This document shows positions 9,309-17,661 of a stretch of DNA of 64,000 bases, piece after piece. Source of the stretch: Sulfitobacter sp. OXR-159. GTDB lineage: Bacteria; Pseudomonadota; Alphaproteobacteria; Rhodobacterales; Rhodobacteraceae. How positions within the stretch are numbered: the stretch's first letter is position 1; the number at the start of each line of letters is the position of its first letter. The translations under genes were made by a program, and so were the position numbers. Location of the stretch: positions 186,001 through 250,000 of the forward strand of contig NZ_CP139707.1 of NCBI RefSeq assembly GCF_034377145.1. The letters are read 5' to 3'. Under the pieces are notes generated by a model. That model saw only the letters and a list, made by a program, of their open reading frames with translations. It had not been told where the DNA came from and did not search any database.

Positions 9309-10514
9309 TCAGCCTGCGTTTTCGAGGATCAGGGCGACGCCCTGTCCCACGCCCACACACATTGTACATAGCGCGTATTTGCCGCCCGTCCGCTTGAGTT
9401 GCAGCGCCGCCGTCATCACGAGACGCGCGCCGGACATGCCAAGGGGGTGGCCGATGGCGATGGCGCCGCCGTTGGCGTTCACATGGGCTGCGTCATCCGG
9501 CACGCCCAAGGCGCGGAGGGTCGCGAGACCTTGGGAGGCGAAAGCCTCATTAAGTTCGATCACGTCCATCTGTTCGATCGAGAGGCCCGCACGGTCCAGC
9601 ACCTTGCGCACGGCAGGGATCGGGCCGATGCCCATGATGCGTGGCTCGACACCTGCAGCGGACATCGCGACTACGCGGGCGATGGGGGTGAGGCCGTGGT
9701 CTTTCAGGCCAGCCTCAGACGCCAGCAGCATCGCCGCCGCGCCATCATTCACGCCCGAGGCATTGCCAGCAGTCACAGTCAGGTCAGCGCCATTGATGCC
9801 GCGCAGCTTGGCGAGTTTATCCAGCGTGGAGCCGGGGCGGGGGTGCTCGTCACGGTCGACGATTACGTCGTCGCCTTTCCGCTGCGGGATGGTGACGGGG
9901 GCGATTTCCTCGGCAAAGATGCCTTTCTCATCCGCATCGGCCCAGCGTTGCTGGCTACGCGCGGCGAAAGCGTCTTGGTCCTCGCGCGACACGTCATGGT
10001 CGGCGGCGACGTTGTCGGCTGTCTCGGGCATGGAATCCACGCCGAACTGCGCCTTCATTTTGGGATTCACAAAGCGCCAGCCGATGGTGGTGTCATAGAC
10101 GGCGTTGTTGCGGGAAAAGGCGGTTTCGGCCTTGGGCATGACGAAAGGTGCACGCGACATGCTCTCGATGCCACCGGCGATGGCCAGATCCATGTCGCCG
10201 GCGCGGATCGCCCGGGCGGCGGCACCGACGGCATCCATGCCGCTGGCGCAGAGCCGGTTGATCGTGGCCCCCGGGACATCGACAGGCAGGCCTGCCAGCA
10301 GAGCGGCCATGCGCGCGACGTTGCGGTTGTCTTCGCCCGCTTGGTTGGCGCAGCCCATGATGACATCATCGACACGCGCCCAATCCACCGAGGGGTTCCG
10401 CTCCATCAATGCCTTCAACGGGATCGCGGCCAGATCGTCGGCGCGAACCGAAGAGAGGGCGCCGCCGTAACGGCCAATGGGGGTGCGCTGCGCGTCGCAG
10501 ATGAATGCCTGCAT
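9309..10514 (-). CDS. paaJ: Acyl-CoA thiolase of the phenylacetate pathway (3-oxoadipyl-CoA type)
   Basis: The enzyme cleaves 3-oxoadipyl-CoA (and the dehydrosuberyl intermediate) with CoA to succinyl-CoA and acetyl-CoA. It is 401 residues, the usual thiolase II length. Catalytic motifs are complete: active Cys in [16 protein letters not shown], His in [16 protein letters not shown], and the second Cys in [10 protein letters not shown]. The start [14 protein letters not shown] at 10514 has AGGAG nine bases upstream; an ATG at 10568 lacks support. It heads the paa operon. PcaF of the beta-ketoadipate pathway is nearly indistinguishable, so the symbol is by context. Confidence 0.88.
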   Translation of the reverse strand: MQAFICDAQRTPIGRYGGALSSVRADDLAAIPLKALMERNPSVDWARVDDVIMGCANQAGEDNRNVARMAALLAGLPVDVPGATINRLCASGMDAVGAAARAIRAGDMDLAIAGGIESMSRAPFVMPKAETAFSRNNAVYDTTIGWRFVNPKMKAQFGVDSMPETADNVAADHDVSREDQDAFAARSQQRWADADEKGIFAEEIAPVTIPQRKGDDVIVDRDEHPRPGSTLDKLAKLRGINGADLTVTAGNASGVNDGAAAMLLASEAGLKDHGLTPIARVVAMSAAGVEPRIMGIGPIPAVRKVLDRAGLSIEQMDVIELNEAFASQGLATLRALGVPDDAAHVNANGGAIAIGHPLGMSGARLVMTAALQLKRTGGKYALCTMCVGVGQGVALILENAG

Positions 10515-10573
10515 GGGGGTACTCCTGTTGTTGCCCTGCAATTTACACAGCGGGGCGATTCGGTTCAATCAAA

Positions 10574-10613
10574 ATGTTACGAAATAGAACTGATGTGTTG
10601 ATTTCGGTAACAT
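10574..10613. promoter_or_regulatory. Inverted repeat, candidate paa operator
   Basis: Two arms, ATGTTACGAAAT (10574-10585) and ATTTCGGTAACAT (10601-10613), are reverse complements except for one extra base. A 15-base AT-rich spacer separates them. The repeat lies 60-100 bases before the thiolase start, where the promoter of the paa operon should be. It is a likely binding site for the PaaX encoded at the operon end, or for another phenylacetate regulator. That is inference: I do not know the site used in this group. Confidence 0.5.
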
Positions 10614-10691
10614 GTCGCGGTGCAGAGAGGCCATCGGCGGCAGAGACCCGCGCCGTATGGTGCGGTCATGAAACGCTGGATCGCGAGAGAA

Positions 10692-10726
10692 ATAAAAAGA
10701 GGCCGCCCTTGGGAAAGGACAGCCTT
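10692..10726 (-). terminator. Rho-independent terminator after cobO
   Basis: Read on the minus strand, a nine-pair stem (AGGCTGTCC with GGGCGGCCT, two G-U pairs, loop of about eight bases) is followed directly by CTTTTTATTTC. It lies about 31 bases past the cobO stop. Confidence 0.75.
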
Positions 10727-10756
10727 TGGTATTTTCAGAAATGCAAAGCGAGGGGG

Positions 10757-11362
10757 TTAGTAGTCAACACCGCGCTGCGCTTTGATGCCCGCTTTGAACG
10801 GGTGTTTGACCTCTGACATCTCGGTCACCAGATCGGCATAGTCGCAAAGCTCGGGCCGGGCGTCGCGGCCTGTCAGCACGACGGCGGTGCGTTTGTCGCG
10901 GGCATCAAGTCCGGCGATCACGTCTTCGATCTTGAGGTATTCATAGCGGATGGCGATGTTGATCTCGTCCATCACCACAAGGTCATATTCGCCGCTCGCC
11001 ATCATCTCACGTGCCTTGCCAAATGCGGTCTCGGCGGCGGCGATATCGCGGTTTCGGTCTTGGGTGTCCCAGGTGAAACCTTCGCCCATCGTGTGCCATG
11101 TCACCTCGTCCAGCTGTTCAAAGAACAGCCGTTCGCCGGTTTTCCATTTGCCCTTAATGAACTGCACCACACCGACGCGCTGTTTCCAGCCAAGCGCGCG
11201 TACGACGACCCCGAAAGCAGAGGAGGATTTGCCCTTGCCCGGTCCGGTATGGACCAGCACCAGACCCTTTTCCGGGTCTTGCAGCTCGGCCACCTTGGCG
11301 CGCTGCTCGGCCTGACGCTGCTGCATCTTTTCCTTGTGGTCTTGCGGATCCGCGTCGCTCAT
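10757..11362 (-). CDS. cobO: Cob(I)yrinic acid a,c-diamide adenosyltransferase
   Basis: CobO transfers the 5'-deoxyadenosyl group of ATP to cobalt in the cobalamin pathway. The 201-residue protein has the CobO/BtuR P-loop (HTGPGKGKSSSAFG, about residues 38-51), then VGVVQFIKGKWKTGE and the conserved VVMDEINIAI. The C-terminus HPFKAGIKAQRGVDY is typical of the family. No other cob genes adjoin. Behind it lie its own terminator and the paa promoter region; ahead of it lies an EamA transporter 70 bp downstream of its start region. Confidence 0.95.
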   Translation of the reverse strand: MSDADPQDHKEKMQQRQAEQRAKVAELQDPEKGLVLVHTGPGKGKSSSAFGVVVRALGWKQRVGVVQFIKGKWKTGERLFFEQLDEVTWHTMGEGFTWDTQDRNRDIAAAETAFGKAREMMASGEYDLVVMDEINIAIRYEYLKIEDVIAGLDARDKRTAVVLTGRDARPELCDYADLVTEMSEVKHPFKAGIKAQRGVDY

Positions 11363-11410
11363 CGGTCATCTCCTCTATCCGGTTTCGGGGCACCATAGGG
11401 AGAGGGCGAG

Positions 11411-11426
11411 CCGGGCGAAAGCCCGC
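11411..11426 (-). terminator. Short hairpin after EamA transporter
   Basis: On the minus strand CGGGC-TTTC-GCCCG forms a five-pair stem with a tetraloop a few bases past the transporter stop. There is no T run after it, so it may only stabilise the 3' end. Confidence 0.35.
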
Positions 11427-11432
11427 AATGAA

Positions 11433-12371
11433 TCACGCCTTGGGATCGGTGACAGACCGCGCTTTGCCGCGCTCCATCCCCAACTGCCGCTCGCGCCAGA
11501 TCACCAGCGCGCCCGCGCTGATCACCAGCGCCGCGCCTGCCAGCATCATCATTGTCGGCAGTTCTGCAAAGAAGACATAGCCGAGCAAGATGGCAAAGAG
11601 CATCGAGGTATAGTCGTATGGCGCCAGCATAGAAGCCGAGCCAAAGCGATAAGCCGAGGTGATAAGAATCTGCGCCACTCCGCCGATTAACCCTGCCAAC
11701 ACCAGCAAGCCAAAGGTTTGCAGATCAGGCATGACCCAGCCGAAGGGTAGGGTGAAAAGCGCCAAGACCGATGCAGTGACGGAAAAGTAAAAGACGATCG
11801 CCGCCGTGTCTTCGTTCTGCACCAATTGCCGGATGTGGATCTGCACAAGGCTGCGCACCATCGTCGCCATCAGGATCAACAGCGCACCAATCGTGGCTGT
11901 CTGTTCCATCGTACCGATGCTGCTGAAACGCGGCCAGAGGATGATCATCACCCCGACCAGCCCGATCGCCACGGCAGTCACGCGGATCAGACGGATCTGT
12001 TCGCCCAGCAACACGGCGGCAAGGATCACAGTGAAAATCGGTGTGGCAAAGCCGATGGCGGTGACCTCGGGCAGGGGCAGCAGGCCAAGGCCGGTAAAGG
12101 TCAGCCCCATTGCCGTGGTGCCGAAAAGCCCGCGCCAAACATGGCCCATCGGGTTCTTGGTCTTCAGCCCGCTTTTCAGTTTGCCGCGTTGCGCCAGCCA
12201 GATCAGGATCACCGGAATGGCAAAGAAGGACCGAAAGAAGACGGACTCGCCCGCGGGCACGTCGTCGGCCAGCGATTTGATGATCGCAGACATGCAGGTA
12301 AAGAGCAGGATCGCCGTGATCTTCAGCCCGACGCCAAGGGCGGGGCGGGCGGAGAAATCATCGACTTTCAT
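11433..12371 (-). CDS. DMT-family transporter (EamA domains)
   Basis: This is an inner-membrane drug/metabolite-superfamily protein of 312 residues with about ten transmembrane helices arranged as two EamA repeats. Hydrophobic segments include GLKITAILLFTCMSAIIKSL, VTAIGFATPIFTVILAAVLLG and ILLGYVFFAELPTMMMLAGA. The substrate cannot be told from sequence; relatives export amino acids, metabolites or S-adenosylmethionine. The start at 12371 (MKVDDFSAR) lies 10 bp after the aroC stop, which suggests co-transcription. The frame is open further upstream, but that part overlaps aroC and is Cys-rich non-membrane sequence. Confidence 0.85.
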   Translation of the reverse strand: MKVDDFSARPALGVGLKITAILLFTCMSAIIKSLADDVPAGESVFFRSFFAIPVILIWLAQRGKLKSGLKTKNPMGHVWRGLFGTTAMGLTFTGLGLLPLPEVTAIGFATPIFTVILAAVLLGEQIRLIRVTAVAIGLVGVMIILWPRFSSIGTMEQTATIGALLILMATMVRSLVQIHIRQLVQNEDTAAIVFYFSVTASVLALFTLPFGWVMPDLQTFGLLVLAGLIGGVAQILITSAYRFGSASMLAPYDYTSMLFAILLGYVFFAELPTMMMLAGAALVISAGALVIWRERQLGMERGKARSVTDPKA

Positions 12372-12381
12372 GCTCTGGTCC

Positions 12382-13491
12382 TCACGCTTCGGGGCCGATC
12401 CGTCCGCGGTTGGTGCCGATCTGCCCGCGGTGCAGCAGCAGGTGGTCCAGCAGCACACAGGCCATCATCGCCTCACCCACCGGCACCGCGCGGATACCAA
12501 CACAGGGATCATGGCGGCCTTTGGTGATGATCTCGGTCTCTTCACCCTGTTTGGTGATGGTGCGCCGTGTGGTCAGGATGCTTGAGGTCGGTTTGACCGC
12601 GAAACGCACAACCACGTCCTGTCCGGTACTGATCCCGCCCAAGATACCGCCCGCATGGTTGGAGGAATACTCCGGCCCCTCCGGCCCCATGGTGATCTCA
12701 TCCGCGTTCAGCTCTCCGGTCAGCATCGCGGCTGACATGCCTTCGCCGATTTCCACGCCTTTGACGGCATTGATGCTCATCATCGCGGCGGCCAGATCGG
12801 TGTCGAGCTTGCCATAGACCGGCGCGCCGAGCCCCGCAGGCACGCCGCGCGCGGTGACTTCGATGATCGCACCCACGCTGCTGCCGGACTTGCGCAGCCC
12901 GTCGAGATACGCGGCCCAGTCGTCCGCCGCCTTGGCATCGGGCACCCAAAACGGGTTCTGCTCGATCTGGTCCCAATCGAACGCATCCCGGTCGACCTTA
13001 TGCGGACCCATCTGCACCATATAGCCGGTGATTTGCAGGTTCGGGGCCAGCGCCTTGATCGCCTCGCGCGCCAGACCACCCGCCGCCACCCGCGCCGCCG
13101 TTTCGCGCGCCGAGGAACGCCCACCCCCGCGATAGTCGCGGATGCCGTATTTCTGGAAATAGGTGATGTCGGCATGACCGGGGCGGAACTTGTCCTTGAT
13201 ATCCCCGTAGTCTTTCGAGCGCTGGTCGGTGTTTTCAATCATCAGTTGGATGGGCGTGCCGGTGGTGACACCCTCAAAGGTGCCCGACAGAATCCGCACC
13301 TCATCCGCCTCACGCCGCTGCGTGGTGTATTTGTTCTGGCCCGGTTTGCGCTTGTCCAACCACTGCTGGATCATCGCCTCGTCAATCGGCACGCCGGGGG
13401 GGCAGCCATCAATCGTGGCGCCAAGGGCGGGACCGTGGCTTTCGCCCCATGTGGTGACCCGGTAAAGATGGCCAAAGCTGTTGATCGACAT
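12382..13491 (-). CDS. aroC: Chorismate synthase
   Basis: AroC converts 5-enolpyruvylshikimate 3-phosphate to chorismate, the last step of the shikimate pathway, using reduced FMN. The 369-residue protein has the family signatures [19 protein letters not shown] near the N-terminus, [14 protein letters not shown] and [18 protein letters not shown] in the middle, and [18 protein letters not shown] near the C-terminus. The ATG at 13491 ([12 protein letters not shown]) matches the usual N-terminus. It is divergent from the thiamine transport operon; about 100 bases separate it from the TPP riboswitch. Confidence 0.97.
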   Translation of the reverse strand: MSINSFGHLYRVTTWGESHGPALGATIDGCPPGVPIDEAMIQQWLDKRKPGQNKYTTQRREADEVRILSGTFEGVTTGTPIQLMIENTDQRSKDYGDIKDKFRPGHADITYFQKYGIRDYRGGGRSSARETAARVAAGGLAREAIKALAPNLQITGYMVQMGPHKVDRDAFDWDQIEQNPFWVPDAKAADDWAAYLDGLRKSGSSVGAIIEVTARGVPAGLGAPVYGKLDTDLAAAMMSINAVKGVEIGEGMSAAMLTGELNADEITMGPEGPEYSSNHAGGILGGISTGQDVVVRFAVKPTSSILTTRRTITKQGEETEIITKGRHDPCVGIRAVPVGEAMMACVLLDHLLLHRGQIGTNRGRIGPEA

Positions 13492-13587
13492 GGGCGGACC
13501 TCCTGTTGTCAAACCCTTAGCCGGGGCAGCGCCCTGCCTCAAGGGGATTTGCCTTGCCAATTGTGCAGGTCCGATCTACCCCTGACG

Positions 13588-13672
13588 CTACCTCGGGGGG
13601 CCTTTGGGCTGAGATGTACGTGTTGTGCGGACCCGTTGAACCTGAACCGGTTAACACCGGCGGAGGGAAGGT
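13588..13672 (+). ncRNA. TPP riboswitch (THI element)
   Basis: The aptamer is recognised by GGGGGGCC...GGGCTGAGATG followed by ACCCGTTGAACCTGAACCGGTTAACACCGGCGGAGGGAA (written here in parts; 13593-13669). These match the conserved thi-box strands that bind thiamine pyrophosphate. It lies about 50 bases before thiB. A switch that lowers expression when TPP is plentiful is the known behaviour of the family. Confidence 0.95.
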
Positions 13673-13687
13673 CCGGACAGACATCCA

Positions 13688-13714
13688 CCTTTTACCTTTC
13701 GCCGCAAAAGGAGG
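13688..13714 (+). promoter_or_regulatory. Probable Shine-Dalgarno-sequestering hairpin of the TPP switch
   Basis: CCTTTT (13688-13693) can pair with AAAAGG (13706-13711), which forms part of the thiB ribosome site AAAAGGAGG. No T-rich terminator is visible between aptamer and gene. Control of translation initiation, rather than of termination, is therefore the simpler reading. Confidence 0.5.
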
Positions 13715-13719
13715 ATGCA

Positions 13720-14697
13720 ATGAAGTATCTTACACTTGCTGCGGGCGTCTTGGGCGCATCGGCTGCATGGGCCGAAACGCCTGAATTGACGGTCTATACC
13801 TACGACAGTTTCGTCACCGAATGGGGCCCCGGCCCGGCCATCGAAGAGGGGTTCGAGGCTGAATGCGGTTGCAACCTGAAATTCGTCGGCATGGGCGATG
13901 GCGCGGCACTGCTGGCGCGTTTGAAACTTGAGGGCGCACGTTCCGACGCAGATATCGTGCTGGGGCTGGACACCAGCCTTGTCGCCGCCGCGAAAGAGAC
14001 CGAGCTGTTTGCGCCGAGCGGGTTGCAGGCTGACTATGATCTGCCGATCACTTGGGAAGACGAAGTTTTCGTCCCCTATGATTGGGGCTATTTTGCCTTT
14101 GTCCATGGCACGGACCTTTCCGCGCCCACCGATTTCAAAGCGCTGGCCGAGAGCGATTTGAAGATCGTGATCCAAGACCCACGGTCCTCGACACCCGGTC
14201 TGGGTCTGTTGATGTGGGTCAAAACGGCCTATGGCGATGAGGCGCCCGAGGTTTGGGCGGGGCTGGCCGATAACGTCGTGACCGTCACCAAAGGCTGGTC
14301 CGAAGCCTACGGTCTGTTCCTCGAAGGCGAGGCCGATATGGTGCTCAGCTACACCACATCCCCCGCCTATCACCTGATTGCCGAGGAAGACGACAGCAAG
14401 ACAGCGGCGCTGTTTGACGAAGGCCACTACATGCAGATCGAAGTGGCGGGAAAGCTCGCGGGGTCGGATCAGCCGGAGCTGGCCGATCAGTTCCTGCAAT
14501 ACCTCGTCTCTGACGCCGCGCAATCGGTGCTGCCGACGACCAACTGGATGTACCCCGCCGTGACGCCCGAAGGCGGTCTGCCCGAAGGGTTTGACGGGAT
14601 GATCCAGCCCGGCAAGGCGCTGTTGGTGCCGAACGGCGAAGTCCCCGCGCTCCGTGAAGAGGCTTTGGACGAATGGCTGACCGCGCTGTCGCGTTAA
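13720..14697 (+). CDS. thiB: Thiamine ABC transporter substrate-binding protein
   Basis: ThiB binds thiamine, its mono- and diphosphate in the periplasm and hands them to ThiPQ. From the ATG at 13720 it has 325 residues: a signal peptide (about 1-18, ending AAWA) and a type 2 periplasmic-binding fold (ELTVYTYDSFVTEWGPGP, DIVLGLDTSL, PYDWGYFAF, TTNWMYPA). A strong AGGAGG sits six bases before the start. The open frame reaches back to 13000, but that part covers the riboswitch and antisense aroC. It overlaps thiP by 25 bp. Confidence 0.95.
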   Translation: MKYLTLAAGVLGASAAWAETPELTVYTYDSFVTEWGPGPAIEEGFEAECGCNLKFVGMGDGAALLARLKLEGARSDADIVLGLDTSLVAAAKETELFAPSGLQADYDLPITWEDEVFVPYDWGYFAFVHGTDLSAPTDFKALAESDLKIVIQDPRSSTPGLGLLMWVKTAYGDEAPEVWAGLADNVVTVTKGWSEAYGLFLEGEADMVLSYTTSPAYHLIAEEDDSKTAALFDEGHYMQIEVAGKLAGSDQPELADQFLQYLVSDAAQSVLPTTNWMYPAVTPEGGLPEGFDGMIQPGKALLVPNGEVPALREEALDEWLTALSR

Positions 14698-16229
14698 GCG
14701 GCAAGACGGGGCTTTTCGCCGCCGCACTGGTCGCGGGCCTGATCCTTGCTGCGTTGGTTGCCGTTTTCATGGCAGCCGATGTGGCGGCGGGGCTGGGGGC
14801 GGCGGATTGGGCGGCGGTGCGTTTTACCGTCACGCAGGCGGTGTGGTCGGCGGTGCTGTCTGTGCTGCTGGCGGTGCCGGTCGCGCGGGCCTTGGCGCGG
14901 CGGCAGTTTTGGGGGCGTGGGGCGTTGATCACATTGCTCGGCGCGCCGTTTATTCTGCCGGTGATCGTGGCGGTGCTGGGGTTGCTCACGGTCTTTGGCC
15001 GCTCGGGCGTGCTGAACCAATTTGGCGCGGCTCTGGGCCTGCCGTCCGTGTCGATCTACGGGCTGCATGGGGTGGTTCTGGCCCATGTCTTCTTTAACCT
15101 TCCGCTGGCGACACGGCTTTTGCTGCAAGGCTGGCAGAGCATACCGTCCGAGCGGTTTCGACTGGCCGGGCAGCTGCAGATGACGCCCCGTGCACTGTTT
15201 CTGGCGCTGGAATGGCCGATGCTGCGGCAGGTGCTGCCCGGCGTGGCGGCGCTGATCTTCGTGATTTGTCTGACCAGTTTTGCCGTGGCCCTGACACTGG
15301 GTGGCGGGCCACGCGCGACGACGATCGAGCTGGCGATCTATCAGGCGTTTCGGTTTGATTTTGACCTTGGACGGGCGGCGCTTTTGTCGGTGGTGCAGCT
15401 TGTGCTCGCCGGTGCTGCGGCGGTTGCGGCGCTTTGGCTGATCCCGCCGATCAGCATGGGCGGCGGGCTGGATCGCCCCTTGCGCCGTTGGGATGCGCTG
15501 GGCGGGGGGCAGCGAGCGTTGGACATTACCGTGATTTCGGTTGCCGCCTTGTTTTTGCTGCTGCCGCTGGGGGCTGTAGTGCTGCGCGGATTGGTAGGTT
15601 TGGGGCAACTGCCGCCTTCGGTGTGGCAAGCTACATTGAATAGCATTCTGGTGGCGGGCTTCAGCGTGATGGTACTTGCCGCACTGGCCTTGCCGATGGC
15701 GGGTTGGATCGCCACCCGGCGGCGCGGCGGGGTGGAGGCGATTGGCCTGATGGGGCTTGCGGCCTCTCCGCTGATGATCGGCACGGGCTGGTTCATTCTG
15801 ATTAACCCCGTACTTGACCCGGCGCGGCTGAGCCTGCCGGTCACGGCCTTGGTCAATGCGCTGATGGCGCTGCCTTTCGTGCTGCGTATTCTGGTGCCGC
15901 GCCTTCGCGAGACATTGCAGGATTATGGCCCGCTGACACAGACCCTCGGCATGAAAGGTTGGGCGCTTTGGCGTTTGCTGGTCTTGCCGCGCTTGCGTCC
16001 ACAACTGGGCTTTGCCGCCGGGTTGACGGGGGCGCTGTCGGTGGGTGACCTCGGCGTGATCGCGCTGTTCGCCGATCAGGACCGTGCGACGCTGCCGTTG
16101 CAAATGTACCGTCTGATGGGCGCCTACCGGATGGAGGCCGCCGCGGGCGCGGCGCTGTTGCTGCTGGTCTTGGCGCTGGCGGTGTTTTTCATCTGCGACA
16201 AATGGGGGCGCTGGCATGCTGACGCTTGA
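14673..16229 (+). CDS. thiP: Thiamine ABC transporter permease
   Basis: ThiP forms the membrane channel for thiamine uptake. The 518-residue protein is a fused double permease with about twelve transmembrane helices and two copies of the binding-protein-dependent transport motif, one around PSERFRLAGQLQMTPRALF and one around LTQTLGMKGWALW. It begins inside the last codons of thiB (25-bp overlap) and ends 14 bp into thiQ, so translation is coupled. The size and order thiB-thiP-thiQ match the enterobacterial operon. Confidence 0.95.
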   Translation: MADRAVALSGKTGLFAAALVAGLILAALVAVFMAADVAAGLGAADWAAVRFTVTQAVWSAVLSVLLAVPVARALARRQFWGRGALITLLGAPFILPVIVAVLGLLTVFGRSGVLNQFGAALGLPSVSIYGLHGVVLAHVFFNLPLATRLLLQGWQSIPSERFRLAGQLQMTPRALFLALEWPMLRQVLPGVAALIFVICLTSFAVALTLGGGPRATTIELAIYQAFRFDFDLGRAALLSVVQLVLAGAAAVAALWLIPPISMGGGLDRPLRRWDALGGGQRALDITVISVAALFLLLPLGAVVLRGLVGLGQLPPSVWQATLNSILVAGFSVMVLAALALPMAGWIATRRRGGVEAIGLMGLAASPLMIGTGWFILINPVLDPARLSLPVTALVNALMALPFVLRILVPRLRETLQDYGPLTQTLGMKGWALWRLLVLPRLRPQLGFAAGLTGALSVGDLGVIALFADQDRATLPLQMYRLMGAYRMEAAAGAALLLLVLALAVFFICDKWGRWHADA

Positions 16230-16908
16230 GGGAATGCGCATCGAGCGGGGCGATTTCAGCCTCTCTGCCGATATGACGCTCGCACCGGGGCGCAGCTACG
16301 CCGTGATCGGTCCCTCCGGGTCGGGCAAGTCGACGTTGCTGGCGGCGATTTGTGGTTTTGTGCCAGTGGCGGCGGGGCGGTTGTTGCGGAAGGGGGTCGA
16401 GATCACGGATCAACATCCCGGCCAGCGCGGCATGACGATGCTGTTTCAGGATAATAATCTGTTTCCCCATCTCACCGTGCGTCAGAACGTAGGGCTTGGT
16501 CTGCGCCCGGACCTTCGTCTGAAGGCGGCGGATCGAGAGGCGATTGATGCCGCCCTCTCGCGGGTGGGGCTGAGCGATCACGCCGCCAAACGCCCCGGTG
16601 CGCTGTCGGGTGGGCAGCAAAGCCGCGTGGCGCTGGCGCGGGTGCTGGTGCAGGCGCGGCCTTGGGTGCTGTTGGATGAACCCTTTGCGGCGCTCGGCCC
16701 GGCGCTGCGGATTGAGATGCTTGATCTGGTCCAAGACCTCGCCCGAGAGACCGGGGCGGGGTTGATCATGGTAACCCATGCGCCCGATGACGTGCGGCGC
16801 ATCGCGGATGAGGTGATCTTTGTCGAAGGCGGGCGCGCCCATGCGCCGGGACCGGCGGCGGAATTGCTCGACAACCCGCCACCGGCCTTGCGCGCCTATC
16901 TCGGCTAG
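16216..16908 (+). CDS. thiQ: Thiamine ABC transporter ATP-binding protein
   Basis: ThiQ drives thiamine uptake by ATP hydrolysis. In 230 residues it shows Walker A GPSGSGKSTLLAAI (about 32-45), Q-loop MLFQDNNLFPHLTV, signature LSGGQQSRVALARVL and Walker B WVLLDEPFAALG, then the switch His in MVTHAPDD. Its stop codon TAG at 16906-16908 lies in the tetramer CTAG, which also gives the stop of the convergent ribH2 gene. The two genes therefore overlap by four bases. Confidence 0.95.
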   Translation: MLTLEGMRIERGDFSLSADMTLAPGRSYAVIGPSGSGKSTLLAAICGFVPVAAGRLLRKGVEITDQHPGQRGMTMLFQDNNLFPHLTVRQNVGLGLRPDLRLKAADREAIDAALSRVGLSDHAAKRPGALSGGQQSRVALARVLVQARPWVLLDEPFAALGPALRIEMLDLVQDLARETGAGLIMVTHAPDDVRRIADEVIFVEGGRAHAPGPAAELLDNPPPALRAYLG

Positions 16909-17387
16909 GCGGCGGAAATTTTTGAAATTTCCGGGGCGTTTTCTTTTAAAGAAAACGCCTTCAACGTTTCGGTCATGCCAAGAGCTGCTTGAGCAGCCTC
17001 GCGTCCTTTGGTGACAAAATGCGCGCGGTAGATCGCGTTGTGGTGGTCGGTTTCCTGATAGTGATGCGGGGTGAGCGAGACCGACAGCACCGGCAGGTCG
17101 CAGTCCAGCCCAACGCGCATCAGCCCATCGACCACCGTCTGCGCCACGAAATCATGCCGGTAAATGCCGCCATCCACCACGAAGGCCGCGCAGATCACGG
17201 CATCATAGCGCCCGGTCTTGGCCAGACGCTGCGCCATGAGCGGCAGTTCAAAGGCCCCGGGAACGGCGAAGCTGTCCACCTGCGCGGCGTCGATAACCTC
17301 GGTAAACCCGTCATAGGCGCGGTCGACGATATCCGCATGCCAACTGGCGCGCACAAAGGCGAAACGGGCGGAACGTTGTTGTGTCAT
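16905..17387 (-). CDS. ribH: 6,7-dimethyl-8-ribityllumazine synthase, type II
   Basis: The enzyme condenses 5-amino-6-ribitylaminouracil with 3,4-dihydroxybutanone 4-phosphate in riboflavin synthesis. The 160-residue protein has FAFVRASWHADIVD, the ribityl-binding VPGAFELPLMAQRLA, ICAAFVVDGGIYRHDFVA and LTPHHY. The HDF segment and the PHHY segment resemble the decameric RibH2 type of Brucella and Mesorhizobium more than the 60-meric type I. Start at 17387 with AAAGGAGATCACA before it. An FMN riboswitch lies upstream. The last codons form two perfect hairpins at 16913-16959. Confidence 0.92.
   Translation of the reverse strand: MTQQRSARFAFVRASWHADIVDRAYDGFTEVIDAAQVDSFAVPGAFELPLMAQRLAKTGRYDAVICAAFVVDGGIYRHDFVAQTVVDGLMRVGLDCDLPVLSVSLTPHHYQETDHHNAIYRAHFVTKGREAAQAALGMTETLKAFSLKENAPEISKISAA
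16913..16959. terminator. Two perfect hairpins in the thiQ/ribH convergent junction
   Basis: CGGAAATTT-TTG-AAATTTCCG (16913-16933) is a nine-pair stem. GGCGTTTTCTTT-T-AAAGAAAACGCC (16935-16959) is a twelve-pair stem with a one-base centre. Both lie within the coding end of ribH. For thiQ transcripts they fall just after the stop and could end or protect the message. For ribH transcripts they form within the last codons. The function is inferred. Confidence 0.6.
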
Positions 17388-17441
17388 TGTGATCTCCTTT
17401 AGGTTCAGACACGTCCACCCAAGGCGATCACGAGCATAGGC

Positions 17442-17455
17442 GGGGCCAAGGCCCC
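17442..17455 (-). promoter_or_regulatory. Hairpin between FMN aptamer and ribH
   Basis: On the minus strand GGGGCC-TT-GGCCCC lies just after the FMN aptamer and 55 bases before ribH. No T run follows. It is a candidate part of the expression platform. Confidence 0.4.
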
Positions 17456-17470
17456 ACATATGTTCGCATT

Positions 17471-17595
17471 CTCTTCCATCCGGACTGTGACCGTCGGCTC
17501 TGGAATCGCACCAGATCTGCTGACACCTTCGAAAAGGCCGCTCGCGGGCTTGCGGGAACCGCTTACCGCCGGTGGGGAATTTCGCCCCGCCCTGA
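17471..17595 (-). ncRNA. FMN riboswitch (RFN element)
   Basis: Read on the minus strand, the element begins AGGGCGGGGCGAAATTCCCC, continues ACCGGCGGTAAGCGG, has the AGCCCGCGAGCG arm, then CAGATCTGGTGCGATTCCAG, GCCGACGGTCACAGTCCGG and ATGGAAGAG. These are the conserved strands of the RFN aptamer in the right order. It lies 84 bases before ribH and should lower ribH expression when FMN is high. Confidence 0.96.
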
Positions 17596-17661
17596 GAATG
17601 ATGTCAGGTTGCCAAGTTGCACAAGGCTCTGCAATACCAAAAGAAACGCATAGGAGGCACC

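Noticed and set aside
10514..10756. A small gene between the thiolase and cobO genes
   Set aside because: Short frames there lack ribosome sites; the DNA is explained by the candidate operator and the cobO terminator.
13000..13719. N-terminal extension of thiB by 240 residues
   Set aside because: The region is antisense to aroC and contains the TPP riboswitch. A strong ribosome site and signal peptide fix the start at 13720.
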